Assembly: GCA_027627225.1 (NCBI GenBank)
Contig: CM051030.1
Location: 1,364,001-1,428,000 of the forward strand
Direction of reading: 5' to 3'
DNA length: 64,000 bases
From: Congeria kusceri
Taxonomy: Eukaryota > Mollusca > Bivalvia > Myida > Dreissenidae
The first letter of the stretch is position 1; the number at the start of each line of letters is the position of its first letter. Shown in pieces: positions 24,336 to 35,269 of this stretch. Both the position numbers and the translations under genes were made by a program. The notes under the pieces are model-generated. The model saw only the letters and a list, made by a program, of their open reading frames with translations. It was not told where the DNA came from and ran no database searches.

Positions 24336-24429
24336 AGGCTTTGGACACGATCCTTACAGTAACAGACCGACTGTTCAGCAGCATTGGTGACGCCCACGAG
24401 ATGGTGAAATAGGCTGGCAACTCGCTCAG
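24336..24429 (+). pseudogene. Degenerate talin-rod-like exon
   Basis: After an acceptor (GTTAAGAAAACACAG) the stretch reads ALDTILTVTDRLFSSIGDA then HEMVK, a stop (TAG, 24410-24412), and AGNSLR before GT. This resembles the rod segment of talin in which a helix of the form (T)xxxFSSxGDAxEMVxQARxLAQ occurs: F-S-S, G-D-A and E-M-V fall at matching positions. Where talins have glutamine there is TAG, one substitution from CAG. Just after, the bases read as A-G-x-L-A-Q, the talin-like continuation, only if one missing base is allowed. I saw no other talin exon nearby. I therefore read it as a relic of a talin gene fragment. The resemblance is from memory of vertebrate talins and needs alignment. 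Confidence 0.45.
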
Positions 24430-24924
24430 GTATATTTTAGTGTTATATAACTAATTGTATGGCAAGCTTTACTTTCAGCATGGTAGTCAAAGCAATCTTG
24501 AAAAACAGAGTGGCATCAAATGTTGACTATAAGCTGATATTTTTGCCATAGAAACCATGGGATTGTCATGGAATTATTGCTGACTGCATATATTGAAAAT
24601 AAGAACAATTGTTCTGCATGTGAGATCCGTAACATTGTGTAATTCACTGGTACGTGATTTTGAAGAAGTGTGGTGTATTGTTGATTAATAAATAATTACG
24701 CAAGTATTTAATTGAAGGATAGGTATGTTAGATCATGCCAGTATGTGTGTTATCATACTGACAAAAACTCTTTTGTTTGATAGGAAAACAGTTCTATCTT
24801 TGTCTATAGGTGGCCTGTTGAGTACTCACAGAATGACAATAAAACTTCATGAATTTCTTACTAATTCTAATACTTGTCAACTTATCATCCACGTGAGCTT
24901 GTTATTTTTCTGTTGTGTATACAG

Positions 24925-24992
24925 AGTTGAAGAACAGAGTGGTGTGGAAGTGACTGTGGTTGGGATAGTTGTCATGTCGAGGTCTGGCCAAG
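24925..24992 (+). CDS. Small candidate exon, unknown
   Basis: A textbook acceptor (TTTTTCTGTTGTGTATACAG) and donor (CCAAG|GTAAGT) bound a 68-bp stretch. In the frame that would continue from the talin-like relic at 24429 it is open and reads VEEQSGVEVTVVGIVVMSRS then GQ. This does not match the talin sequence expected there. The splice signals are the only strong evidence; the residues are hydrophobic and low in information. Confidence 0.25.
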
Positions 24993-25369
24993 GTAAGTTG
25001 ACATTGATATCAGTAACAGTTGCTGCTTCAGTGGCATGCTTGTCAAATGTAGCATGTTTGCAATGAACAGATTTTAGCTCACCTGAGATTGAAGTGCTCA
25101 ATTGTGGTCAGTCATTGTCCGTCATCAGCTGTTTGTTGTGTGATGTTTGTTAGTAACATTTTGTATTTTGCTTTTAACAATATAAGAAATGATGACATGT
25201 GTAGCTTGGTGCATTGAAGGCCAGTATCAAGCCAAATGCTATGGCAATTTCCAGGTGTATTGTGAGTGAGGTGTACTCATCTGTGCTTGTTCCCTGTAAC
25301 TTCTTGTTTATTATATTGAAGTACTTAGTACTCAGCAAGATGCCTTCTTGCACATATAATAGGCATGTT

Positions 25370-25650
25370 CCAGTCCAGTGATTATTTAGTGACTTGTGGC
25401 CCCTGCTCTCTAACCAGACATGTTTAAACAGAAACTGTGCCAAGCCCCAAATTACCATAATTATTTTGGGCGTTTTGTCCATTGTGTGTGCATGTGTGAG
25501 TTAACACTGTTAACACTGGGCGGTATTCTAGTCCCAACAATTATTTAGTGACTTGCGGTCTCCTATTTAGTGACTTGTGACCTCCTGGTTTTCCACCAGA
25601 CGTGTTTTACAAAATGTGTGCCAATCCCTAAATATATTTCATCTGCTCTG
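25370..25650. repeat. Diverged direct duplication
   Basis: 'gattatttagtgacttgtgg...accagacatgttt' at about 25378 recurs as 'aattatttagtgacttgcgg' and 'atttagtgacttgtgacctc...accagacgtgttt' at 25540-25610, followed in both by 'gtgccaa(g/t)ccc'. Confidence 0.65.
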
Positions 25651-26232
25651 TGTGCCTGCATCAGTACGTCAGTTAACACTGGCAACACAGGGCAGAATTC
25701 AACCAAATTACACATAAATCATCCTTGGGTGATAGAGAAAATCCATTGTGCATACAAGCAAATATTATTAGTCTACATTGCTGGTATGACCTGTTACATG
25801 ATCTTACATTTGCGAAATTATACACTAAAAGTTCTGCACAGTCTATCAAGTTTTGAGTTTTATACAAATTATTCGAAGTACAAATTTGCTTCCTGATATT
25901 TGTTCACCACTGTAGGCCACACTTTTCAGTTCACTTTGTATATTTTGAGCATTTTTGTTTTAATGTCACCAGTTATACATGTAATTTCTCTAGTAAACGC
26001 CATGCATTTGCAAATCTAAACATACCATGTCTAAGCGTGTAGCAATATTGTATCATTTATCTGCTGAGTGGCACGTAATCTTCAGCAAATTATATAACTT
26101 TATTACTGCGTCTAAAAAACTATGTTGAAATTGCATGTCTGTATTACTGGCCTGGACGATTTTGATGAGGTTCAACTATATTGTTAATTTCCATTGATCA
26201 GTATCAATGAAAGTGTGTTTAAATAACAGGTA

Positions 26233-27459
26233 CCTTAAAAGCTCTATGTTTTCGGACACCCTCTTTTTTAGCCAAAATAATTATTTTTTGTCACTATAAA
26301 TTTTTGGTATCCTAATTTTAAACCATAATTAATGAATCTAAATTTTCTGACATTTTTATATGACATTGGTATTTTAGCAGATTTCTAACCTGTTTGCGTT
26401 AATCTGGTGACAAACCGCACATGTGTTCTTCGAACTGGATGAAGGGCATAAAATCTGGCAGATGAATCAGTGGAGGCGGTGGACGTTACATAACCGTTAT
26501 TGGGTAAAGAGCCATGTGCCATAAGTTACCCGATGTGTAAACCGATATTGATATCGTATATTAAATACGCTGTTGAAATTATAGTTTTAAGGAACCAGTC
26601 ATAACAGATATAATAAAAGATAGAGATAAAATATGCTTAGACAATTATAGTGTTGTTAAGAAGTAACGATGCAAATGTTACGGTATGTAAATGAATTGGT
26701 CAACATATATAGGTTCAATGTAAGGTTATGAAGATCGAACGTTTAATTGGATCATTATAATTAACAAATCAATTGAAAGAACGAAATTTATTAAACCTTA
26801 ATAACTGTATTGGAACTGAATAAGGGTATGATGTCAATTAGTGCCAATTATGACAATCTGATACCGGTTGCATTGAAATCTATTATAATGCCAATTAGTG
26901 CCAATTAACAATTCAGGTATCTACGGTACTATGCCCCTACTCAACACAATAAGTGTGACAAACAGGCTCCAGCTTTATCGCACCCTATCACAAGTTGCAC
27001 GAATGTTTGAAGGTGATAAAGACAATCGTTTAAGATTTTTGGTTCAATAACAAACAACAAAATCATAATTGCATCTTTTATTGCATTTATTACAGGTAAA
27101 TAATATACACAATAGTAATCTTTGAACTCGGTCGACAAAAATGCAGTGTTGGCCTAATTTTCTGTTAAACACAATCATGCATATTAAATATTTTAAAATT
27201 CATTGCAAACATGGCTAAAAATTAATAATACTACTGAGTGGTATTTATCAATCACGCGCAAACAGTAATCAATACTATCCATGTATATTCGGCAAAAAAC
27301 GCTATACACTGGACATACCCGAACGTAATTGCAATATTGTCATAGTGTCTATAAATTTTCGGACACCTGTAATTTGAGAATATTTTTTGTGTATCCAAAT
27401 TTTCGGACACAAAAAATTTGAATTAATTGTAAGTGTCCGAAAACATAGAGCTTTTACGG
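26233..27459. mobile_element. TA-flanked inverted-repeat element (1.2 kb), Tc1/mariner-like
   Basis: The left end CCTTAAAAGCTCTATGTTTT followed by CGGACAC is mirrored by GTGTCCG and AAAACATAGAGCTTTTACGG at the right end, with one mismatch. Both ends abut TA (26231-26232, 27460-27461). Internal copies of TTTTCGGACAC near the right end show sub-terminal repeats. No transposase frame remains, so it is non-autonomous. Confidence 0.75.
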
Positions 27460-27514
27460 TATTTGGTTTGCTCTTGCCTCGGTCTGTCTGAATTGTTTAT
27501 TGGTTCATTTTATC

Positions 27515-27790
27515 TTAAAGATACTGAACTCCAGATAGGCATAAAAATGTGCATTTTTTGTAGTTATTTCTAAGTGGTAAAAACATCCATATAACCATCA
27601 ATATTTGTATAGAACACAATCAAATACTGTCAGAAACCGTATATTTTATTGAAAAATAGAAGTTCAGTAACCTCTCACATTCCTTGTACCTGGTATTTCC
27701 AATTTAAAAACACTGCGGCTTTCCCCAATACAAGCACCTGATTCAAGTGTGTGCATGCGCGACTCGAAAAACGAATGTGTCATGGGATTA
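27515..27790. mobile_element. Partial copy of the TTAAAGGGA-type inverted-repeat element
   Basis: The order of motifs (CTTAAAGATACTGAAC, TTTCCAATTTAAAAACACTG, GTGCATGCGCGACTCG) parallels that in the complete element at 58838-59840, but the right end is missing. Confidence 0.5.
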
Positions 27791-27942
27791 TCCTAAATAT
27801 ATCCTAAATATAAACAGCGCTTTTTTTTAATTACTCAATGTGTTATAGCACCTGCAAACGCTATAGATTTGGGGACGATAAAAAGGAAGAAACTATATAA
27901 AATCATAGTTTTTCAGGTCAATGAAAACATAAGTGTCTAATT

Positions 27943-28860
27943 TTTAGCTCGACTATTCGAAGAATATGTGAGCTTTCCTACTACCCCCGGGGTCGGCGTC
28001 CGCGTCCGCATCAGTGTCTGAATTTGCTTAAAGTTTTTATTCAAAAGTCTTGTAACTTCAAAACTACGTAAGTTATTCACTTGAAACTTGGAATATACCT
28101 TTGTCATCAACTACAGTGTCAGCAACATTCCCCATAACTCTGTTTGGTATTTTGACAGAGTTATGCCCCATTTTCACTTAGATTTTCTGGTTATATTTAA
28201 AGATTTGTAACTTCAAAACTACATAAGTTATTCACTTGAAACTTGGAACTGACCTTTGTCATCAACTCCAGTATCAAGGGCAACATTTTGTATAACTCTG
28301 TTTTGTATTTTGACAGAGTTATGCCCCTTTTTCACATAGATTTTCTGGTAAAAGTTTATATTCAAAAGTTTTGTAACTTCAAGACTACATAAGTTATTCA
28401 CTTGAAACTTGGAACTAACCTTTGTCATCAACTCCAGTGTCAGGGGCAACATTCTCCATAACTCTGTTTTGTATTTTGACCGATTTATGCCCCTTTTTCA
28501 CATAGATTTTCTGGTTAAAGTTTATATTAACATTTTTGTAACTTTAAAAATACATAAGTTATTCACTTGAAACTTGGAACTAACCTTTATCATCAACTCT
28601 AGTACCAGGGGCAACATTACCCATAACTATGTTTTTTATTTTGACAGATTATGCCCCTTTTTCACACAGATTTTCTGGTTAAAGTTTATATTCAAAATTT
28701 TGGTTACTTCAAAACTACGTAAGTTATTCACTTGAAACTTGGAACTTACCGTTGTCATCAACTCTAGTATAAGGGGCAACATTACCCATAACTCTGTTTT
28801 GCATTTTGACAGAGTTTGCCCACTTTTTACATAGACTTTGTGGTTAAAGTTTTTGTTCCA
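27943..28860. repeat. AGCTCGAC-headed element with five tandem 156-168-bp units
   Basis: It opens with TTTTTAGCTCGACTATTCGA and a CGGCGTCCGCGTCCGC run. Units then share 'ttgtaacttcaaaactac', 'ttattcacttgaaacttgga', 'gtcatcaactccagt' and 'ttttgacagagttatgcccc'. Open frames in it are repeat artefacts. Confidence 0.85.
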
Positions 28861-28869
28861 AAAATTTAT

Positions 28870-29560
28870 AAACTATACAAGGCTTCACTTAAATATATTT
28901 AATATTTAACAAATTTATGCCCTTTTCACTATTCAAAATATCGAGGGCTGAACGAAAAACTGTCGTAACTCACTTTTTTAATTTTACAGTAGAAGGAAAA
29001 AACTGTTATTTTACTTTTAATTAATTCTGCGTTATAAACTTTGTTTAACCAATAAGTGATAAAATTGTATAATTTTTAGTTATTAAGATGTTACAGTCTG
29101 CACAAATGTAATATTAAGCATTATATTAAAAGATTTTTAACTTACAACAGTTTTCCGCTGGAATCTGTTTAAACTCCAGTATAAAAATTAATGGAAAACT
29201 GTCGTAAGTCAAACAATTATAACTTTCCATTCATGACATTTTATCATTACTAACAAATGGGATACTGTTTGTTAAAAATTAGTTAACACTTGCAAACAAA
29301 TTATAATTCTAATTATCTTTTAGTAATTATGACCTACAAAATAAAGACAACAGCAGTCAATTCAAGTAATGTCCTTAGTATCATAAAACACAATACAGAG
29401 TTTATAAAGGTGTACAAAGTTTAGCATAATAACAAAAATAATGACAATAATAAAACTTGCATGTTAGTTACAAGAAGCAACAGTTTTTATTGGTTTTATA
29501 ATAATAATAGTGATGGGATCTGGCCCTGGTGTCAACGAAACTACTGTAGTCTTATCTTAG
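28870..29560. other. Unique AT-rich DNA with one hairpin
   Basis: No gene seen. A hairpin at 29137-29208 is described separately. Confidence 0.5.
29137..29208. repeat. Inverted repeat ACTTACRACAGTTTTCC
   Basis: ACTTACAACAGTTTTCC (about 29140) and GGAAAACTGTCGTAAGT (about 29192) pair with one mismatch around a loop of about 37 nt. A third copy of the arm, GAAAAACTGTCGTAACTCA, lies at about 28955. Small fold-back element or remnant. Confidence 0.7.
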
Positions 29561-30271
29561 CCTTACTCTGGAACAAGAGGGCCAAGATGGCTCTAGGCCG
29601 CTAACCGGAGTTTTAAGAATCATAGTGGATTGTACGAGCTTAATTGTAGCTGTTAAGATCTGTTTGAAGGCAGATAGTTTATTAACGTCTCACTTTTGGA
29701 CATAAAAAGGACTGATACAATATAAACACACAACATATACACATAACATATATGTACACACTCACTCAAAATGAGAGGCGAACATTGTAAATACATTTAC
29801 TAAAATGACAGAATGTTAATACAATAATAAAGGAATGCTAATAAACATAAAAGAAACGACGAACGATCTTCAATGCAAAAAATATTAATGAAACATAGTT
29901 CCTGTATATGTGTACATTGTATGTCATTACCAATTAGTTAGTCATTTATCGTTACTCTTTGTTCAATTTGCGTGACAAATTTATATACATGTAATATGCA
30001 TCGAGTATATGCCGATGTCAACTATTGACGTTATTCAGGTATCAGGGATGAAAAACATCGGGATGGTAGCCGTTTTACATAGTACATCTTCACATATTAG
30101 TACGAAATATAACCGTGCGGATGTACAGACCTACGGAAGTACAGACGTACAGGCGTATAGCCCCGCTTGTTTAAAGAAGTGGAGGAATAATAAGTACCGG
30201 TAGTGTAAATTCAAAGCAGCCCAATGCCTTTAACTTTCGGGCTACTATAGCACAACGAAGCAAAGAGACAT

Positions 30272-30533
30272 GGGGCCGTATTCCAGTAACATCTTAAGTA
30301 AAATCTTATCCTTAATTCTAAAATCATTGTTTTTCTTTATAGTTTAATTCCATGTGTATATCACTCTGTGCTTAGTATTTACGAACCACCATTTATTTAA
30401 TTAACAAGGGTTTTTGAACTGTAAAGTGATTCACAAAGTTATATGTAATTTTAGAAATTGTTCGTATCTAAACTTGGAACTTAAGTGAAAACATTTTAAG
30501 ATCATCTTATGATGTTTCCAAAATACTGCCCCC
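30272..30533. mobile_element. GGGGCCGTATTCCAG-type MITE, copy 1
   Basis: The left end GGGGCCGTATTCCAGTAACA then TCTTAAGT is mirrored by ACTTAAG...GATGTTTCCAAAATACTGCCCC on the right. It interrupts a diverged duplication: the flanks 'aagagacat' and 'ctggacagcgaat' are contiguous, as 'aagacctggacagcgaat', in the second copy near 30685. Confidence 0.8.
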
Positions 30534-30600
30534 TGGACAGCGAATCTCACTCCCAGGTTCGTCCCTGGGAACGAACGGCCAGTTAGACATGTGTGCTAAG
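30534..30600 (-). pseudogene. Duplicate of the C-terminal coding segment of the STMC6-like gene
   Basis: On the minus strand this reads AHMSNWPFVPRDEPG then SEIRCPG, against AHMLNWPYVPMDETG then TGIRCPG in the intact exon at 30666-31384. Homology continues across the MITE at 30272-30533 into 30220-30270. Upstream homology ends at the AHM codons. It is a partial segmental copy lying downstream of the gene's stop. Confidence 0.55.
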
Positions 30601-30665
30601 ATTTTTTTAAATCTTTCAAATAGCATTCACTCAAAGTGGACCCAGTGCCTTTAATTGACGGGCTA

Positions 30666-31384
30666 CTATTTCAAAGCCAAAAGACCTGGACAGCGAATCC
30701 CAGTCCCCGTTTCGTCCATGGGCACGTAAGGCCAGTTCAACATATGTGCGATTCCCGGGATATGGGCACGTGAAACACGTGCGCTGTCACCCTGCTGGAT
30801 GCTCGGGAAGGGGCTACCCCACGTATCGCCCTGACCATGCGGATCTCCGATTACGTCACTTCCATTACCGGCGATCCCGTTCCCGGAAATTGAACTGCAC
30901 GTGTAAGCTGTGTCCCTGGACTGCTGTGACCCGGCTTCAGTGATGCGGTTGGTGGTGCTGTCCGTTTGGTCTGCTTGATTTCTTGTGGTGGTATCCGATT
31001 GGTTATTGTTCATAGCATTCATTATTTGGTCTGTAGTTTCCGTGGTTGGAGAGGTTCTCATGTCAGACACGCTATCGTTCTGTCTTGAACATTGCGTCTC
31101 GTTAACTGTCTCAAAAGTGTTCGCATGGCGGAGGGAACTTCTGGCACTCTGGTCTACAAGTCCCTCCCCTGGCGTCCGGCGGGCACGGTTCTGTAAGATA
31201 AGCCCAGCAAGCGGTTGTTCGGCTAGTGGATTGCGATAGCAATGCGACTGTGTGATGTCATCGTCCCTGTTTATGCAGATTACCGCTGGTCGTTGGCTGT
31301 TGGGTGTTCGCTGCGTGTTGAACCGACTGTAGCCGTGCGCCGGAAGTGGGTGATCCCCTCTAAGACGGTTGAAGTAGTCTATGT
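30666..31384 (-). CDS. STMC6/Shisa-like membrane protein, last exon (cytoplasmic tail)
   Basis: On the minus strand an acceptor (GTTTCCTCCATGTAG) opens a 719-bp exon that runs to TAG at 30668-30666. The two leading bases AC complete the codon begun by the leftover G of the transmembrane exon at 33676, giving aspartate. The 238 residues start IDYFNRLRGDHPLPAHGYSR, are rich in T, N, Q, S and D (for instance TTETTDQIMNAMNNNQSDTT), and have no hydrophobic helix, consistent with a disordered cytoplasmic tail. GC content is far above the flanks. The tail ends in a short ordered-looking stretch (NWPYVPMDETG then IRCPGLLALK) of which a second, partial copy lies just downstream at 30534-30600. I see no PPxY motif of the kind common in this class. 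No AATAAA is obvious immediately after the stop, where the duplicated segment and a MITE follow. Confidence 0.7.
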
Positions 31385-31433
31385 CTACATGGAGGAAACA
31401 CTATCTGTTTGTCTTTGATCTATATCTATACTA

Positions 31434-31810
31434 ATCAAAACTCCTAACGCATCACTTTTTCAAAGCTCCTTTTAATACATGACAAAGATTTAAACGTACA
31501 GTTACAGGTAATCAAAGCACGATATAGTGATATGCAAAAAATGTCTAATAGTAAAATTGCGCCGAACAGTTTACACAGTAAGGTATGACTCAATAACGCG
31601 CACAAGGGACATAATGAAAATCACACAGGTCTATAACGGTTATGCCTCCCCCGCCCCTCTTGAATTCAGTTCCGCATTGCATCTCTGACGCATGGAAAGA
31701 ACAAAAGTCAGCACCGTGTCCAATTGAATGGTGACCACTCTTGTTTTTTCCATGCGTTGTCCTATGTATTACAAGGAGATTTGAATACATTATGCGTTAG
31801 GAGTTTTGAT
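31434..31810. mobile_element. 377-bp inverted-repeat element in the intron
   Basis: ATCAAAACTCCTAACGCAT at the left is perfectly mirrored (19 bp) at the right end. No transposase. It lies in the intron between the tail and transmembrane exons. A 66-residue minus-strand frame inside it is not a gene. Confidence 0.8.
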
Positions 31811-32376
31811 GATTATATAATATATCTATACATTATATATACCAAATGGAAAAATGTGTTTTTATAATTTAACTCATCCAACCATTACTGCTCATGATTC
31901 GAATTTGATCGTTGCGAAATTAAAATAAAACGTTAACTTAACTTTATCTGAAACCTTAAATAAAGGCCCCTTAATACTATTTTATTGTTAATTTAATCAA
32001 GCTTACGGATTGGCCGTTTTTACAACAATAAAACAATTAAATACGCGATTTTTACTTGATTTACTTATAATTAGAAGAGAAAAATACACCGTCCACATAA
32101 ATATTTACAATGGAGCTACGTAGGACCATATTTTTCTCATATCAATTGGAAAAAATAGGATCTCATTCTTCACAGGTGTGAAAATTGAGATCTCATTATT
32201 CTCACATCAAAGTCTTATTCTTCACATTTTCTGTGAAGTTTGTTATAATTACATCCAGTTTTTGAAATGCAATGAAATCATATTCTTCTGTGATCCTCAC
32301 GCATACCCCGTTTTTGGCCAATCACATTCTTCAAACTTAAAAATATGACAAATGAGATCCTATTCGTCACAGATGT

Positions 32377-32735
32377 CAGGGGCGTAGCTTCCTATAGGCA
32401 CTATAGGCACGTGCCTATACATTTTTTCCAGAGATGACAAATTTAAATATGCCAAAAATGCAATAAAAACAAGAGGGGGGATGGGGGTAAGGGGACCTTC
32501 TTGGCTGTGTTGAGACTTCATTGTTTAACGAGTCGGTTACGTCAATATGAAATAAATGTCATGTTTCAAAAGCATATTTTACAATTATTTTGTAGAATTG
32601 GGGTTTAGCTGAAATTAGTTGTTTGTAACCACATACGAGTATAAACACTTCTGGCCCAAATTATCGCTTACAGCGTCATTTTGTAGACTCTGCGTATGGT
32701 GCCTATACATTTTTTGAACCCAAGCTACGCCCCTG
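32377..32735. mobile_element. hAT-like non-autonomous element (359 bp)
   Basis: The ends CAGGGGCGTAGCTTC and AAGCTACGCCCCTG form 13-bp inverted repeats of the CAGGGGCGTAGC kind seen in hAT elements, extended by TGCCTATACATTTTTT / its partner close inside. Flanks carry a 5-bp direct repeat GATGT (32372-32376, 32736-32740), shorter than the usual 8-bp hAT duplication. Confidence 0.65.
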
Positions 32736-32796
32736 GATGTGTGAACAATATGATTTGTGAAAAAAAAAGGTCCTCCAGAACTATATAGAGTGAATA

Positions 32797-33101
32797 GGGG
32801 TCACATTCCAGAAACATCTTAAGTGAAATCTTATCCTTAGCCTTAAAATCGTCATTTTTCTTAAGCATTTTTTTTCCATGTCTACAAAGACATGCTGTGC
32901 TCCAGTTAGACTAGTCACAGGTCATTCAGTCATTTGCGCTAAATGTTCACTTATTATCAACTTATCATTAACTACTACTTACTAAACTGTAATTGGATTA
33001 ATTAATTTATATGTAGTTTTAAAAATATAACCTTACACAAATTGGAACTTAAGTGAAAATAGTTCAAGATAAATATAATATGTTTCTGGAATATGACACT
33101 A
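32797..33101. mobile_element. GGGGCCGTATTCCAG-type MITE, copy 2
   Basis: GGGGTCACATTCCAGAAACA then TCTTAAGT is mirrored by ACTTAAG...TGTTTCTGGAATATGACA. Interior differs from copy 1. It is in the same intron as the two preceding elements. Confidence 0.75.
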
Positions 33102-33237
33102 GGTCGTAATGTAGAACGTCCAACTAGATGATTTAGTAATGTGCTTTCTGTCTTCAATGGATAAATGATAGAACATCTAAAAACTCAATACAGAGTGTTA
33201 TATAAGAAGATAATATATACAGTAGACAATATTATGT

Positions 33238-33345
33238 AAGTGTAGGATAAAGATCAAGTTTATCCTGCAAGGCTGAGAAGCAGCTACCCTGTTTCGAGCC
33301 GAGCATGATAAACTTTAGCTTTATCCAACACTCACCTAATATTCT
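33238..33345. mobile_element. Short palindromic element (about 108 bp)
   Basis: AGTGTAGGATAAAG then AGTTTATCCTGC is mirrored by a right arm reading, in complement, AGTGTTGGATAAAG then AGTTTATCATGC. The two arms are separated by about 35 bases. Confidence 0.7.
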
Positions 33346-33675
33346 AATTATCCTATTATGTTGTGCTCAAACATCTTATAAACGGTGTTAAAACATGTAA
33401 AAAATAAATAAAAATACAGCGTTGGTTTCCCATTTTTAACACTTTTTGTTTACTAAAAACGTCGTCATTTGGTATAAAGTCACATTGAAATATAACGATC
33501 GAATAAACGTGTTCTTAAAATAGCGATCGAATAAAGCTATGATGGGTTGTTATCCGCTCGATTTGGCTGAAGTAATAGGATAAAATACATTTATATGTTT
33601 AAAAGACAAACACAAATTAACTTCTGTATTACAAAAGGGTCTTTAATGAGTGGGTTACTTTCTTGCGGCAACTAC

Positions 33676-33797
33676 CTGCACGTATTCTTTCAATGAGTGT
33701 TCTTCTTCTCCAGCGGCCCAGGCAAACCACTACGAGAATAAAGACGATTGCGGCCACCGACGGAACAGCGACCATAGTAGCTATCCTTCCAGTAGAT
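33676..33797 (-). CDS. STMC6/Shisa-like membrane protein, transmembrane exon
   Basis: On the minus strand an acceptor (TGTACATATACCAG) and donor (GCAG|GTAGTT) bound a 122-bp exon. It encodes STGRIATMVAVPSVAA followed by IVFILVVVCLGRWRRRTLIE and RIRA. The hydrophobic run of about 20 residues followed by RWRRR is a single transmembrane helix with a basic stop-transfer end, placing the N-terminal side outside or in the lumen and the tail in the cytosol. The leading A completes the ATA codon started by the cysteine-rich exon at 35270, and the trailing G completes GAC with the tail exon at 31384, so all three exons are phase-compatible. The intron to the tail exon (2.3 kb) holds four non-autonomous elements. 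Confidence 0.7.
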
Positions 33798-34324
33798 CTG
33801 GTATATGTACAGAATACTGTAGGTTAGATACCAGTAATTCCAATTCCCATAGGGTCCCATTATAAAACGGCGAACTTTCCAATCATTTTTCTAACCTTTC
33901 TTTTATTTCAGATTGTGCAAGCATGGTATCAATTTAAAGATGAATTTGTCCTCATCCGAACATTGCAATAAAAATATATGTCATGTTACTTCTAAGAAAT
34001 GCATCTCGCCTGAATGCAGACAACGGTAGAAAACAGGGTTTCGGCAGTCATATTGCGACAAAAGCCCCATACCACAGTAAACACACCCCAAAAGTTGACC
34101 TTTCAAGTAAGCCTCCAAGGAAATACACCAAAATGTTCCAGACACACAGGCGATATAAAAAATAACCACAAAAGGCATGTCTGAGATTGCTAAATTGCTT
34201 TTATACCAGAAGAGAAAAGGAACTCTTTAGTAATAGGTACTACTTTCGAATGGACCACGGAGGGATACACAATGATCTACTGGTATGTAATCTGTAATGG
34301 TTGAGTCATTTATTTTTTGTATTC

Positions 34325-34590
34325 CCCCGGAGGTGGGCATATTAAAATCGAACCGTCCGTCCGATAGTCCGTCTGGCTAAGGTTCAAGTTTTTTTACGAA
34401 GTCCAATATTTTGAATACTTTCAAGGTATTTACTTGAAACTTTGAATATTCTTTACTATCAAAGTCTCTACCAGGGAAAGCAATTCCTATCATTCTGTTT
34501 TCATTTTTTGACAAAAGAGCATTCGGGGGCATATGTCACGTAATAGTGACAGGGGGCATGTGTGTTTATCAAACACAGAATCTTTTTTAT
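34325..34590. repeat. Dispersed CCCCCGGAGGTGGGCATATT-type repeat
   Basis: Landmarks are 'gaaccgtccgtccg', 'tacttgaaactttgaat', 'tctaccagggaaagcaattc' and GGGGGCATATGTCACGTAAT. A partial copy with the same phrases is at 47625-47930. It lies in the intron between the transmembrane and cysteine-rich exons. Confidence 0.75.
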
Positions 34591-34687
34591 TTATTGTTAT
34601 TTGTTTCTTGAAACGGTTTTCAACTCTACACTTCTTGTATTTATTAGATGGGAAGTTTTATTTAGATTTTGTCCCGCCACTTTAATC

Positions 34688-34768
34688 GAACCTTGAATGC
34701 TAAAAGGGGCAATCAGCCTTCTTTGCACATGTGCTGATGAGCCCTTCTGGCTTTCGAGGGAAGTTTTG
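34688..34768. mobile_element. Palindromic element related to 38374-38459, opposite orientation
   Basis: In reverse complement it reads GAAAGCCAGAAGGGCTCATC then AGCACATGTGCAAAG, matching the element at 38374-38459. Confidence 0.7.
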
Positions 34769-35269
34769 TCAAAGCATCTTTTAACGAGGGACTATACTAT
34801 TTTGTACGAAAATTATAACGTAAAACCATCCATCGGTTCTTATGATGTCAGTATATTTATAAAATAATATTATAATAAATGCTGAGAATAACATATGTTC
34901 AGAAATGCGATTTAAGAGAGAAATTTAAAACTAAAATAATACTTCTCTGCGCAGCGAAATATTATATACATTATACACCGCGTCTAGACGAGTCAGATCA
35001 ATTGTTGGCGCATGCGCAGTTCGTATTTTCTCAATCAAAACCAAATGTGGCCGTTGCTATAGGTTAAATGGGTTTGTATCGACATAAAATATATATTTGC
35101 AGTTTTCGATAAAAGAAGTAGTTTTTGTCGATGTCGTCGTTGGTTTATGTAGGCCCTATTACAAAACGGGTTTTTGGTAGTAGGTAACGAAAGAGACCTG
35201 AAATAAACCTATAAAATTCAAACAGTCCCTCTTTAACAAAATGTATATATATATAATAAATGACCTTAC

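Noticed and set aside
33981..34178. Cysteine-containing minus-strand frame as an exon of the STMC6-like gene
   Set aside because: Its possible donor is weak and out of phase with the transmembrane exon, whereas the exon at 35270-35407 joins in phase with a strong donor.
34995..35025. TGGCGCATGCGCAGTTC as a promoter NRF-1 site
   Set aside because: It lies in an intron of the minus-strand gene with no other promoter sign.
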